NCBI GenBank assembly: GCA_040754425.1
Contig: JBFMCR010000015.1
Location: 1-64,000, forward strand
DNA from: UBA6918 sp040754425
Lineage (GTDB): Bacteria; Pseudomonadota; Gammaproteobacteria; Burkholderiales; Thiobacillaceae
Direction: 5' to 3'
Length of the DNA stretch: 64,000 nt
Each line of letters opens with the position of its first letter. The first letter of the stretch is position 1. Below, in pieces: positions 57,452 through 64,000 of this stretch. A program made the position numbers and the translations under genes. The notes under the pieces were generated by a model that had not been told where the DNA came from, made no database searches, and worked only from the letters and a program-made list of their open reading frames with translations.

Positions 57452-60088
57452 ATGCAGGAAAGATACGACCCCTCACTCATCGAGCGCGCCGCCCAGCAAA
57501 GCTGGGAACAGTCCCAGGCCTTTAAGGCCCGCGAGGACTCGAACAAGCCCAAGTACTACTGCCTGTCGATGTTCCCCTACCCCTCGGGCAAGCTGCACAT
57601 GGGCCACGTGCGCAATTACACCATCGGCGACGTTTTGAGCCGCTTTTACCTCATGCAGGGCTACAGTGTGCTGCAGCCCATGGGCTGGGACGCTTTCGGA
57701 CTGCCGGCGGAAAACGCCGCCATGGCCAACAAGGTGCCGCCGGCGAAGTGGACCTACGCCAACATCGACCACATGCGCGGACAGTTGAAGGCGCTGGGGT
57801 TGGCCATCGACTGGACGCGCGAAATCGCCACCTGCAGGCCCGAGTACTACAAGTGGGAGCAGTGGCTGTTCACGCGGCTGTTCGAAAAAGGCCTGATCTA
57901 CCGCAAGAACGCCACGGTGAACTGGGACCCGGTGGACGAAACCGTGCTCGCCAACGAACAGGTCATCGACGGGCGCGGCTGGCGCAGTGGCGCCCTGGTG
58001 GAAAAGCGCGAGATTCCCATGTACTTCTTCCGCATCACCCGGTACGCGGAAGAGTTGCTAAACGGGCTCGACAAGCTACCCGGCTGGCCCGAGCAGGTCA
58101 AGACCATGCAGCGGAACTGGATCGGCAAGAGCTTTGGGGTGCGCTTCGCGTTCAAAGTGGTTGCCGAAGGCGACAAAGCCGCCCTTCACCCTTCCCCCTT
58201 CCCCCTTCCCGATTTGTTGTGGGTCTACACCACCCGCGCCGACACCATCATGGGCGTGACTTTCGTCGCCGTCGCGGCCGAGCATCCGCTCGCCGTCCGC
58301 GCCGCCGAAAACAACCCCGCACTCGCAGCATTCATCGAGGAATGCAGGCAGGGCGGCGTGGCCGAGGCCGATATCGCCACCATGGAAAAAAAGGGCATGG
58401 ACACCGGGCTGAAAGTGATCCATCCGCTCAGCGGCGAGGAAATTCCGGTGTGGGTCGGCAACTACGTGCTCATGGGCTACGGCGAAGGCGCGGTGATGGC
58501 GGTGCCGGCGCATGACGAGCGCGACTTCCATTTTGCCAAAACCTATGGCCTGCCGATCAAACAGGTGATCGGCGAGAAGGGGGAAGAGGGAAGAGAGAAG
58601 ACTTTCTCCGCGGATGCCTGGGAAGAGTGGTATGCCAGCAAGGAAGGCTACTGCGTGAATTCCGGCAAATACGACGGCCTCGGCTACGACGCCGCCGTGG
58701 ACGCCATCGCCGCCGACTTGAAGGCGCTCGGTCTGGGCGACAAGCAGGTGCAGTTCCGCCTGCGCGACTGGGGCGTTTCGCGCCAGCGCTACTGGGGCTG
58801 CCCCATTCCCATCATCCATTGCGAATCCTGCGGCGACGTGCCGGTGCCGGAAAAGGATCTGCCCGTGGTGTTGCCGGAAGACGTGACCATCACCGGCCGC
58901 GGCTCGCCGCTGGCGAAGATGCCTGAATTCTACGAATGCACATGTCCGAGATGCGGCAAGCCGGCGCGCCGCGAGACCGACACCATGGACACCTTCGTGG
59001 AGTCTTCCTGGTACTACGCGCGTTATGCCTGTCCCGATGCGAACGCCATGCTGGACCAACGCGCCAACCACTGGCTGCCAGTGGACCAGTACGTGGGCGG
59101 CATCGAGCATGCCATCCTGCACCTTCTGTATTCGCGCTTCTTCCACAAGCTGATGCGCGACGAAGGTTTGGTCAAATCCGACGAGCCCTTCACCAACCTG
59201 CTCACCCAGGGCATGGTGGTCGCGCCCACCTTCTATCGCGACACCGCCGACGGCAAGAGGCAATGGATCAACCCCGCCGAGGTCGACGTCAAGACCGACG
59301 AACGCGGCCGCCCCGTGGGCGCCACGCTCAAGGCCGACGGCCAGCCGGTCGAAATCGGCGGCACCGAGAAAATGTCCAAGTCCAAGAACAACGGCGTCGA
59401 TCCGCAGGCGCTCATCGACAGCTACGGCGCCGACACCGCGCGCCTGTTCATGATGTTCGCAGCACCCCCGGACCAGCAGCTGGAATGGTCGGATGCCGGC
59501 GTGGAAGGCGCGCACCGGTTCCTCAAGCGCCTGTGGAAAGCGGTGTACGACCACGTCAAAAGTGGTGGCAGCGCACGCGCTGCAAGCGAACCGTCAGCCC
59601 CGCTCAAGGATTTCCGCCGCCAGCTGCACCAGACCATCGCCAAGGTCACCGACGACTACGGCCGCCGCAAGCAGTTCAACACCGCCGTGGCGGCGGTGAT
59701 GGAGCTGATGAACGCGCTCGCCAAACTGCCGGAAGACGCGAACACCCCGGCACTGCGCCAGGAAGCGCTGGAAGCCGTGGTACTTTTGCTCTCGCCCATC
59801 GTGCCGCACGTGTGCGAGGCGCTGTGGGCGGAACTGCGGCCCGGCACCAGGCTGCTCGACCAGGCCTGGCCCAGGGCCGACGAATCTGCGCTTTCCGTGG
59901 ACGAAATCGAACTGGTGGTGCAGGTAAACGGCAAGCTCAGAGGCAGCATCCGCGTGCCCGCCGGCGCCGGCAAGGCGGCGATCGAGGCGGCTGCCCTGGC
60001 CTCGGAAGCGGCGCAGAAACAGCTCGCCGGCGCGGCGCCGAAAAAAATCATCGTCGTGCCCGGTCGTTTGGTTAACATAGTGGCATGA
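57452..60088 (+). CDS. leuS: leucyl-tRNA synthetase
   Basis: Class I aminoacyl-tRNA synthetase of 878 residues. The HIGH-type motif is in YPSGKLHMGHVRN and KMSKSKNNG is intact. The CP1 editing domain has VYTTRADTIMGVTF and the GAVMAVPAHDERDFHFA segment. The C-terminal tRNA-binding domain ends KKIIVVPGRLVNIVA. Two short stretches are coded by heptamer arrays: HPSPFPLPD at the start of the editing domain and EKGEEGREK near its end. The ATG at 57452 (MQERYDPSLIERAAQQSW) is standard. It overlaps lptE by 4 bases. Confidence 0.97.
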   Translation: MQERYDPSLIERAAQQSWEQSQAFKAREDSNKPKYYCLSMFPYPSGKLHMGHVRNYTIGDVLSRFYLMQGYSVLQPMGWDAFGLPAENAAMANKVPPAKWTYANIDHMRGQLKALGLAIDWTREIATCRPEYYKWEQWLFTRLFEKGLIYRKNATVNWDPVDETVLANEQVIDGRGWRSGALVEKREIPMYFFRITRYAEELLNGLDKLPGWPEQVKTMQRNWIGKSFGVRFAFKVVAEGDKAALHPSPFPLPDLLWVYTTRADTIMGVTFVAVAAEHPLAVRAAENNPALAAFIEECRQGGVAEADIATMEKKGMDTGLKVIHPLSGEEIPVWVGNYVLMGYGEGAVMAVPAHDERDFHFAKTYGLPIKQVIGEKGEEGREKTFSADAWEEWYASKEGYCVNSGKYDGLGYDAAVDAIAADLKALGLGDKQVQFRLRDWGVSRQRYWGCPIPIIHCESCGDVPVPEKDLPVVLPEDVTITGRGSPLAKMPEFYECTCPRCGKPARRETDTMDTFVESSWYYARYACPDANAMLDQRANHWLPVDQYVGGIEHAILHLLYSRFFHKLMRDEGLVKSDEPFTNLLTQGMVVAPTFYRDTADGKRQWINPAEVDVKTDERGRPVGATLKADGQPVEIGGTEKMSKSKNNGVDPQALIDSYGADTARLFMMFAAPPDQQLEWSDAGVEGAHRFLKRLWKAVYDHVKSGGSARAASEPSAPLKDFRRQLHQTIAKVTDDYGRRKQFNTAVAAVMELMNALAKLPEDANTPALRQEALEAVVLLLSPIVPHVCEALWAELRPGTRLLDQAWPRADESALSVDEIELVVQVNGKLRGSIRVPAGAGKAAIEAAALASEAAQKQLAGAAPKKIIVVPGRLVNIVA
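58182..58210. repeat. in-frame CCCCCTT heptamer array in leuS
   Basis: Units CACCCTT, CCCCCTT, CCCCCTT with partial units on each side, translated as HPSPFPLP just before the editing-domain strand LLWVYTTRADT. The inverse unit AAGGGGG occurs at 58577. Confidence 0.7.
58577..58600. repeat. in-frame AAGGGGG heptamer array in leuS
   Basis: Units AAGGGGG, AAGAGGG, AAGAGAG, AAG, translated as KGEEGREK. The first unit is the exact inverse complement of the CCCCCTT units 375 bases upstream in the same gene. Confidence 0.7.
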
Positions 60089-60576
60089 AGCGCCGCGCTT
60101 TCCTCGCCCGGTTCCTTGCCTCGATCGCCGCCCTGCCGCTCGCCGGCTGCGGCTTCCAGCTGCGCGGCTCGCATGCGGTGCCGTACCGCAGCATCTACCT
60201 CGACGCGCCGCGCGGCAACGAGGCGGCGCGCAAACTGGCACAGGCCCTGAAAAGCCAGGGTGTCGTCGTTACCGACAGCATCAAGGACGCGGAAGTCCGC
60301 CTGCGGCTTTCGCCGGAAACCCGGACGCGCACCATCCTGTCGCTGTCGGGCGGCGGCCGCGTGCGCGAATATCAGCTGCAGTACAGCCTGAGCTACAGCC
60401 TTTCCTATGCGGACGGCCGCGAGATCTATCCCGAGACCACGATCAAGTCGAGCCGCGACTTCACTTACGATGACAACCTCTACCTCGCCAAGACCGCCGA
60501 GGAAGAATTTCTTTACCGCGACCTGCAGGAAAGCGCGGCGCAGCAGATCCTCCGCCGCCTGGCTGCGCAACGCTGA
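60085..60576 (+). CDS. lptE: LPS-assembly lipoprotein LptE
   Basis: 163 residues. The lipoprotein signal peptide has lipobox LPLAGC (lipid-modified Cys near residue 22), followed by GFQLRGSHAVPYRSIYLDAP, the typical LptE opening. The C-terminal YDDNLYLAKTAEEEFLYRDL and QQILRRLAAQR fit the family. It plugs the LptD barrel that inserts lipopolysaccharide into the outer membrane. It sits in the conserved leuS-lptE-holA order, overlapping both neighbours. Confidence 0.93.
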   Translation: MKRRAFLARFLASIAALPLAGCGFQLRGSHAVPYRSIYLDAPRGNEAARKLAQALKSQGVVVTDSIKDAEVRLRLSPETRTRTILSLSGGGRVREYQLQYSLSYSLSYADGREIYPETTIKSSRDFTYDDNLYLAKTAEEEFLYRDLQESAAQQILRRLAAQR

Positions 60577-61586
60577 TGGAGCTGCGGCCCGAAGATCTCG
60601 GCGCACACCTTGCACGGGGGCTTTCCCCCCTGTATGTCATCTGGGGCGAAGAGCCATTGGCCATGCTCGAAGCCGAGGACGCCATCCGTGCCGCCGCGCT
60701 CAAGGCGGGGCACGAGCGCACGGTGTTCATCGTGCAGGGCAAGTTCGACTGGAGCGTGATCTTCGGCCACGCCGACAATTTCTCCCTGTTCGCGCAAAAA
60801 AAACTGGTGGAAATCCGCATCCCCGGCGGCAAGCCCGGCATCGACGGCAGTGCCGCACTGGGGCGCTATGCCGCCAGCCTGCCCGCCGATACCGTGAGCG
60901 TCGTCTCGCTGCCCGGGCTGGAATGGAAACAGACCAGGAGCAAATGGTTCGAAGCGCTTGCCGCACACGGCGCCGTGATCCAGTGCCGGGACGTGCCGTT
61001 GGAACAGATGCCGGCCTGGATCGGCCGCCGCCTGGCCGCCAACAGCCAGCAGGCCGGCCGCGAAGCGCTCGAATTCCTGGCCAGCCGTCTGGAAGGCAAC
61101 CTGCTTGCCGCCCGGCAGGAAATCGACAAGCTGTCCCTGCTGCTGCCGCCGGGCAGGCTGAGCCTGGAAGACGTGGAACAGGCGGTGACCGACGTCTCGC
61201 GCTTCGAGGCGGCCGACATCCAGGACGCCATGCTGGCGGGCGACGCCGGGCGCTGCGCGCGCATACTCGCCAGCCTGAAACAGGAAGGCGAGGCCGTGCC
61301 CAAAATCCTGTGGCAGGTCGCCGCCACGCTCAGGCTCCTGTACAAGTTAAAATCCGCCTTAAGACAAGGCCAGCCGTTCTCCGCCGCATTCAAGGCCAGC
61401 CGCATCCGGGACAAGCGCCAGGCGCTCTTGCAGGCGGCGCTGAAGCGGGTCGATGACGAGAAACTGGAAGCCGCGCTCGCCCACGCCGCGCGCATCGACC
61501 GCCAGGCCAAGGGACTCGAAGGCGGCGACCCGTGGGACGACATGCTGCGGCTGTGTATGAATCTGGGCATGAAAACCCAATATTGA
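60576..61586 (+). CDS. holA: DNA polymerase III delta subunit
   Basis: Clamp-loader subunit that opens the beta clamp, 336 residues. It has LYVIWGEEPLAMLEAEDAIR at the N-terminus, a degenerate AAA+ fold, the middle region LLAARQEIDKLSLLLPPGRL, and the C-terminal collar domain (VPKILWQVAATLRLLYKLKS). The start at 60576 shares a base with the lptE stop. It is followed by an inverted-repeat element and then proA. Confidence 0.94.
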   Translation: MELRPEDLGAHLARGLSPLYVIWGEEPLAMLEAEDAIRAAALKAGHERTVFIVQGKFDWSVIFGHADNFSLFAQKKLVEIRIPGGKPGIDGSAALGRYAASLPADTVSVVSLPGLEWKQTRSKWFEALAAHGAVIQCRDVPLEQMPAWIGRRLAANSQQAGREALEFLASRLEGNLLAARQEIDKLSLLLPPGRLSLEDVEQAVTDVSRFEAADIQDAMLAGDAGRCARILASLKQEGEAVPKILWQVAATLRLLYKLKSALRQGQPFSAAFKASRIRDKRQALLQAALKRVDDEKLEAALAHAARIDRQAKGLEGGDPWDDMLRLCMNLGMKTQY

Positions 61587-61609
61587 ACACAAAAGGCAGA
61601 AACATTTCA

Positions 61610-61686
61610 CAGGGAGGTTAAGAGAGGTAAGAGGGTAAATCGAAACAAGAATTTTGCTTTTCTCCCTTACCTCCCATTCCTCCCTG
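61610..61686. repeat. GAGGTTAAG-type inverted repeat, holA-proA gap
   Basis: The left arm starts CAGGGAGGTTAAGAGAGGTA and continues AGAGGG. The right arm is CTCCCTTACC, TCCCATTCC, TCCCTG. The outer CAGGGAGG/CCTCCCTG are perfect inverse complements. It is closest to the element at 28189-28255. Confidence 0.85.
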
Positions 61687-61729
61687 TTTATTGCCTTTCG
61701 TGCTTTCACAATGCTTCTAAAGGTCTGAT

Positions 61730-62989
61730 ATGGACGACATCAAAACCTACATGCAAGCCGTGGGCCGCACGGCGCGCGAAGCCTCGCGCGCGGTGGCCGC
61801 CGCGGAGACGCGCGCCAAGAATGCCGCGCTCCTGGCCATGGCCGCCGCCATCCGCCGCGATGCCGCCAGGTTGCTGGCCGCCAATGCCGAGGACGTCGCC
61901 GCTGCCAAGGCCGCCGGCCTCGACGCCGCGCTGCTCGACCGTTTGGCGCTCAACGAAAAAAACGTTGCCGGCATGGCCGAAGGCCTGGAGCAGATCGCCG
62001 CGCTGCCCGATCCCGTCGGTGGCATCAACGGCATGAACTACCGACCTTCCGGCATCCAGGTCGGCAGGATGCGCGTGCCGCTGGGTGTGGTCGGCATCAT
62101 CTACGAGGCCCGCCCCAACGTCACGGCGGATGCCGCAGGGCTGTGCCTGAAATCCGGCAACGCCGCCATCCTGCGCGGCGGCAGCGAGGCCATCCGTTCC
62201 AACCAGGCCATCGCCGCCTGTGTGAAGGAAGGGCTCAAGACTGCGGGTCTGCCCGAGACCTGCGTGCAGGTGATCGAGACCACCGACCGCGCCGCCGTGG
62301 GCGAACTCATCACCCTGCGCGAATATGTCGACGTCATCGTGCCGCGCGGCGGCAAGGGGCTCATCGAACGCGTGATGAACGAGGCGCGCATCCCCGTCAT
62401 CAAGCACCTGCACGGCGTGTGCCACGTGTACGTCGACGACCGCGCCGACCTCGACAAGGCATTGCGCATCGCCGACAACGCCAAGACCAGCCGCTACGGC
62501 ACCTGCAACACCATGGAAACCCTGCTCGTGCATCGCACCGTGGCCGAAAGCTTCCTGCCCAAGATCGCCGCGATCTACACTGCGAAGAACGTGGAAATGC
62601 GCGGCTGCGCCGAATCCCGCCGCATCGTGCCGGCGATGAAGGAAGCGCTTGAAGCCGACTGGTACGAGGAATACCTCGCGCCCATCCTCGCGATCCGCGT
62701 GGTGGGCGACATGGACGCGGCCATGCGCCACATCGCCCAGTACGGTTCGCAGCACACCGACGCCATCGTCACCGAGGATTACACCCGCGCGCGCCGCTTC
62801 CTGCGCGAGGTCGATTCCGCCAGCGTCATGGTCAACGCCTCCACCCGCTTTGCCGACGGCTTCGAATACGGGCTGGGTGCGGAAATCGGCATTTCCACCG
62901 ACAAGATCCACGCCCGCGGCCCGGTCGGCCTGGAGGGGCTGACGAGCGAAAAATGGATCGTTCTCGGCAACGGGCATGTGCGCGGCTGA
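61730..62989 (+). CDS. proA: glutamate-5-semialdehyde dehydrogenase
   Basis: Second step of proline synthesis, 419 residues, aldehyde-dehydrogenase fold. It has PLGVVGIIYEARPNVTADAA, GNAAILRGGSEAIRSN, IVPRGGKGLIERVMNEARIP, the catalytic cysteine in TSRYGTCNTMETLLVH, and GRxG-like HARGPVGLEGLTSEKWIVLG at the end. It lies upstream of nadD, a neighbour order common in betaproteobacteria. Confidence 0.96.
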   Translation: MDDIKTYMQAVGRTAREASRAVAAAETRAKNAALLAMAAAIRRDAARLLAANAEDVAAAKAAGLDAALLDRLALNEKNVAGMAEGLEQIAALPDPVGGINGMNYRPSGIQVGRMRVPLGVVGIIYEARPNVTADAAGLCLKSGNAAILRGGSEAIRSNQAIAACVKEGLKTAGLPETCVQVIETTDRAAVGELITLREYVDVIVPRGGKGLIERVMNEARIPVIKHLHGVCHVYVDDRADLDKALRIADNAKTSRYGTCNTMETLLVHRTVAESFLPKIAAIYTAKNVEMRGCAESRRIVPAMKEALEADWYEEYLAPILAIRVVGDMDAAMRHIAQYGSQHTDAIVTEDYTRARRFLREVDSASVMVNASTRFADGFEYGLGAEIGISTDKIHARGPVGLEGLTSEKWIVLGNGHVRG

Positions 62990-63000
62990 CGGCTTCGCCA

Positions 63001-63131
63001 GTGAGGAGTGGGGCGAGCGGCGCGGGACGGCCGCGTGCTGCCAATGTGCGTAACGCAAATTGCAAATTGACGCCGTTCCCGGCCAAGCCCTGCACGATGC
63101 GATGACCGTGGCATCCCTCACTCCCCACCCG
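63001..63131. repeat. inverted G/C-rich heptamer arms around the nadD start
   Basis: Left units GTGAGGA, GTGGGGC, GAGCGGC (63001-63021); right arm TCCCTCACTCCCCACCCGC (63114-63132). The right arm lies inside nadD and encodes part of SLTPHPQ. The arms are inverse complements with a shifted unit order. Confidence 0.55.
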
Positions 63132-63776
63132 CAGCGCGCCATCGGCGTCTTCGGCGGCACCTTCGATCCCATCCACTACGGCCATCTGCGCATGGCCGAG
63201 GAACTGGCCGAAGCCTTGGCGCTGGAGGAGGTGCGCATCATCCCCGCCGGCCAGCCGCCGCATCGCGGCGCGCCCAGAACCCCCGCCCGCCATCGCCTGG
63301 AAATGGCGCGGCGCGCGGTCGCCGACAACCCGCGCTTCAGGCTGGATGAGCGCGAGGTGCGCCTTGCGCGCGCAAGCTATACCGTCGACACGCTTGCCGA
63401 TCTGCGCGCCGAACTCGGCAACAGCCGGCCGATCTGGCTGTTCATGGGCGCGGACGCGTTCCTTGGGCTTGCCGCATGGAAGGAATGGCGGCGCCTGTTC
63501 GAGCTTGCGCACATCGCGGTCGCGCACCGCCCCGGCTACCGGCTGGAACACTCCGATACCTTGAACGACCGCCTGCGTCAGGAACTGGATCGCCGCCAGG
63601 TGCCCAGCCCGCCGCCTGCCCCCGCCGGCGGCATCCTGCTCAGGCCCACGACCCAGCTCGACATCGCCGCCACCGACATCCGCAGTCGGCTCAAGGCAGG
63701 GCACAGCGTGCGCTATCTCGTGCCGGACAGCGTGCTCGACTATATTCGGCAAAACCGGCTTTATTCACCTGTATGA
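63102..63776 (+). CDS. nadD: nicotinate-nucleotide adenylyltransferase
   Basis: NAD synthesis enzyme joining nicotinate mononucleotide and ATP, 224 residues. The nucleotidyltransferase motif is GVFGGTFDPIHYGHLRMAEE, followed by IIPAGQPPHR, RASYTVDTLADLR, FMGADAFLGLAAWKEW, and DIAATDIRSRLKAGHSVRYL with VPDSVLDYI. The ATG at 63102 gives about ten extra residues (TVASLTPHPQ) before the usual start, partly coded by a repeat arm; the exact start is not certain. The stop overlaps rsfS. Confidence 0.94.
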   Translation: MTVASLTPHPQRAIGVFGGTFDPIHYGHLRMAEELAEALALEEVRIIPAGQPPHRGAPRTPARHRLEMARRAVADNPRFRLDEREVRLARASYTVDTLADLRAELGNSRPIWLFMGADAFLGLAAWKEWRRLFELAHIAVAHRPGYRLEHSDTLNDRLRQELDRRQVPSPPPAPAGGILLRPTTQLDIAATDIRSRLKAGHSVRYLVPDSVLDYIRQNRLYSPV

Positions 63777-64000
63777 ACATCGAAGACAAGATCGCCGCCG
63801 TCGTGGCCGCGCTGGAAGACATCAAGGCCCGCGACATCACCGTGCTCGACACCACCCCGCTGACCTCGCTGTTCGAGCGCATCGTCATCGCCAGCGCGGA
63901 TTCCGCGCGCCAGACCAAGGCGCTCGCCGGGAGCGTCAAGGACAGGATGAAGGAACTGGGCGAGCCCATCCTCGGCTCCGAGGGCGAAGAGACCGGCGAA
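63773..64000 (+). CDS. rsfS: ribosomal silencing factor RsfS (partial)
   Basis: First 76 codons of RsfS, cut by the end of the window. It begins MNIEDKIAAVVAALEDIKAR followed by DITVLDTTPLTSLFERIVIA and SADSARQTKALAGSVKDRM, the family core. RsfS binds ribosomal protein L14 (uL14) and blocks subunit joining in starvation. The start overlaps the nadD stop (ATGA), the conserved nadD-rsfS pair. Confidence 0.92.
   Translation, partial: MNIEDKIAAVVAALEDIKARDITVLDTTPLTSLFERIVIASADSARQTKALAGSVKDRMKELGEPILGSEGEETGE

Overview
The window is a gene-dense (about 60-65 % G+C) stretch of a betaproteobacterial chromosome. The organism looks like a chemolithoautotrophic sulfur oxidiser of the Thiobacillus / Sulfuricella / Sulfuritalea kind. 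The evidence is a form I RuBisCO (cbbLS) and a form II RuBisCO (cbbM), each with its own CbbQ-CbbO activase and its own divergent CbbR. There is also a SorAB sulfite:cytochrome c oxidoreductase and a phosphoribulokinase. The housekeeping blocks are typical of the class: pilT/pilU-yggS-proC-yggT-yggU, dusB-fis-purH-purD, polA-LOG-DUF2782-BPSS1780, and leuS-lptE-holA-proA-nadD-rsfS. The genus is an inference; no rRNA or tRNA gene was seen.

Layout. 1-4.4 kb: a compact TonB operon (receptor end, DUF4198 protein, membrane 4Fe-4S protein, DsbD/TauE-like membrane protein, ExbB, ExbD, TonB), probably redox-linked metal uptake. 4.4-11.2 kb (minus strand): cbbL-cbbS-cbbQ1-cbbO1 and a small unknown gene, with cbbR1 divergent. 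11.4-12.1 kb: a glycine-zipper protein and YjdM. 12.1-18 kb: cbbM-cbbQ2-cbbO2 with divergent cbbR2. 18-21.5 kb: recQ and sorAB. 21.5-22.2 kb: a small TIR element (MITE-like). 22.2-35 kb: a transporter, ettA, yhcH, slyX, tlpA/hemJ, a THUMP methyltransferase, pilU/pilT, yggS-proC-yggT-yggU and a dynamin-like GTPase. 35.1-35.4 kb: an IS1380-type remnant. 35.4-49.3 kb: tsaC, purD, purH, fis, dusB, mscL, ompA, polA, a LOG protein, two membrane or envelope proteins, uvrD and a MoaD-like protein. 49.3-56.2 kb: a type III restriction-modification operon with an ATPase-TOPRIM gene between res and mod. 56.4-64 kb: prk, leuS, lptE, holA, proA, nadD and the start of rsfS.

The most unusual feature is repetitive. 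Many gaps, including most of those inside the two RuBisCO operons, hold arrays of 7- to 9-base units followed, after a spacer, by their inverted counterparts. The right arm usually abuts the stop codon of the upstream gene. At least four sequence families share this design: (A/G)TTCAGG, AGTGGCA, GAGGACA and GCGGAGTT. Similar elements are also found in frame inside cbbO2, yggS and leuS and at the starts of tsaC and nadD. This suggests that RuBisCO/activase stoichiometry could be set partly by RNA hairpins, and that the elements still spread or have spread recently.

The second candidate for something new is the res-ATPase/TOPRIM-mod operon. Its middle gene resembles fused OLD/PARIS-type defence ATPases, and its mod gene has a low-G+C central block consistent with swapping of the target-recognition domain.
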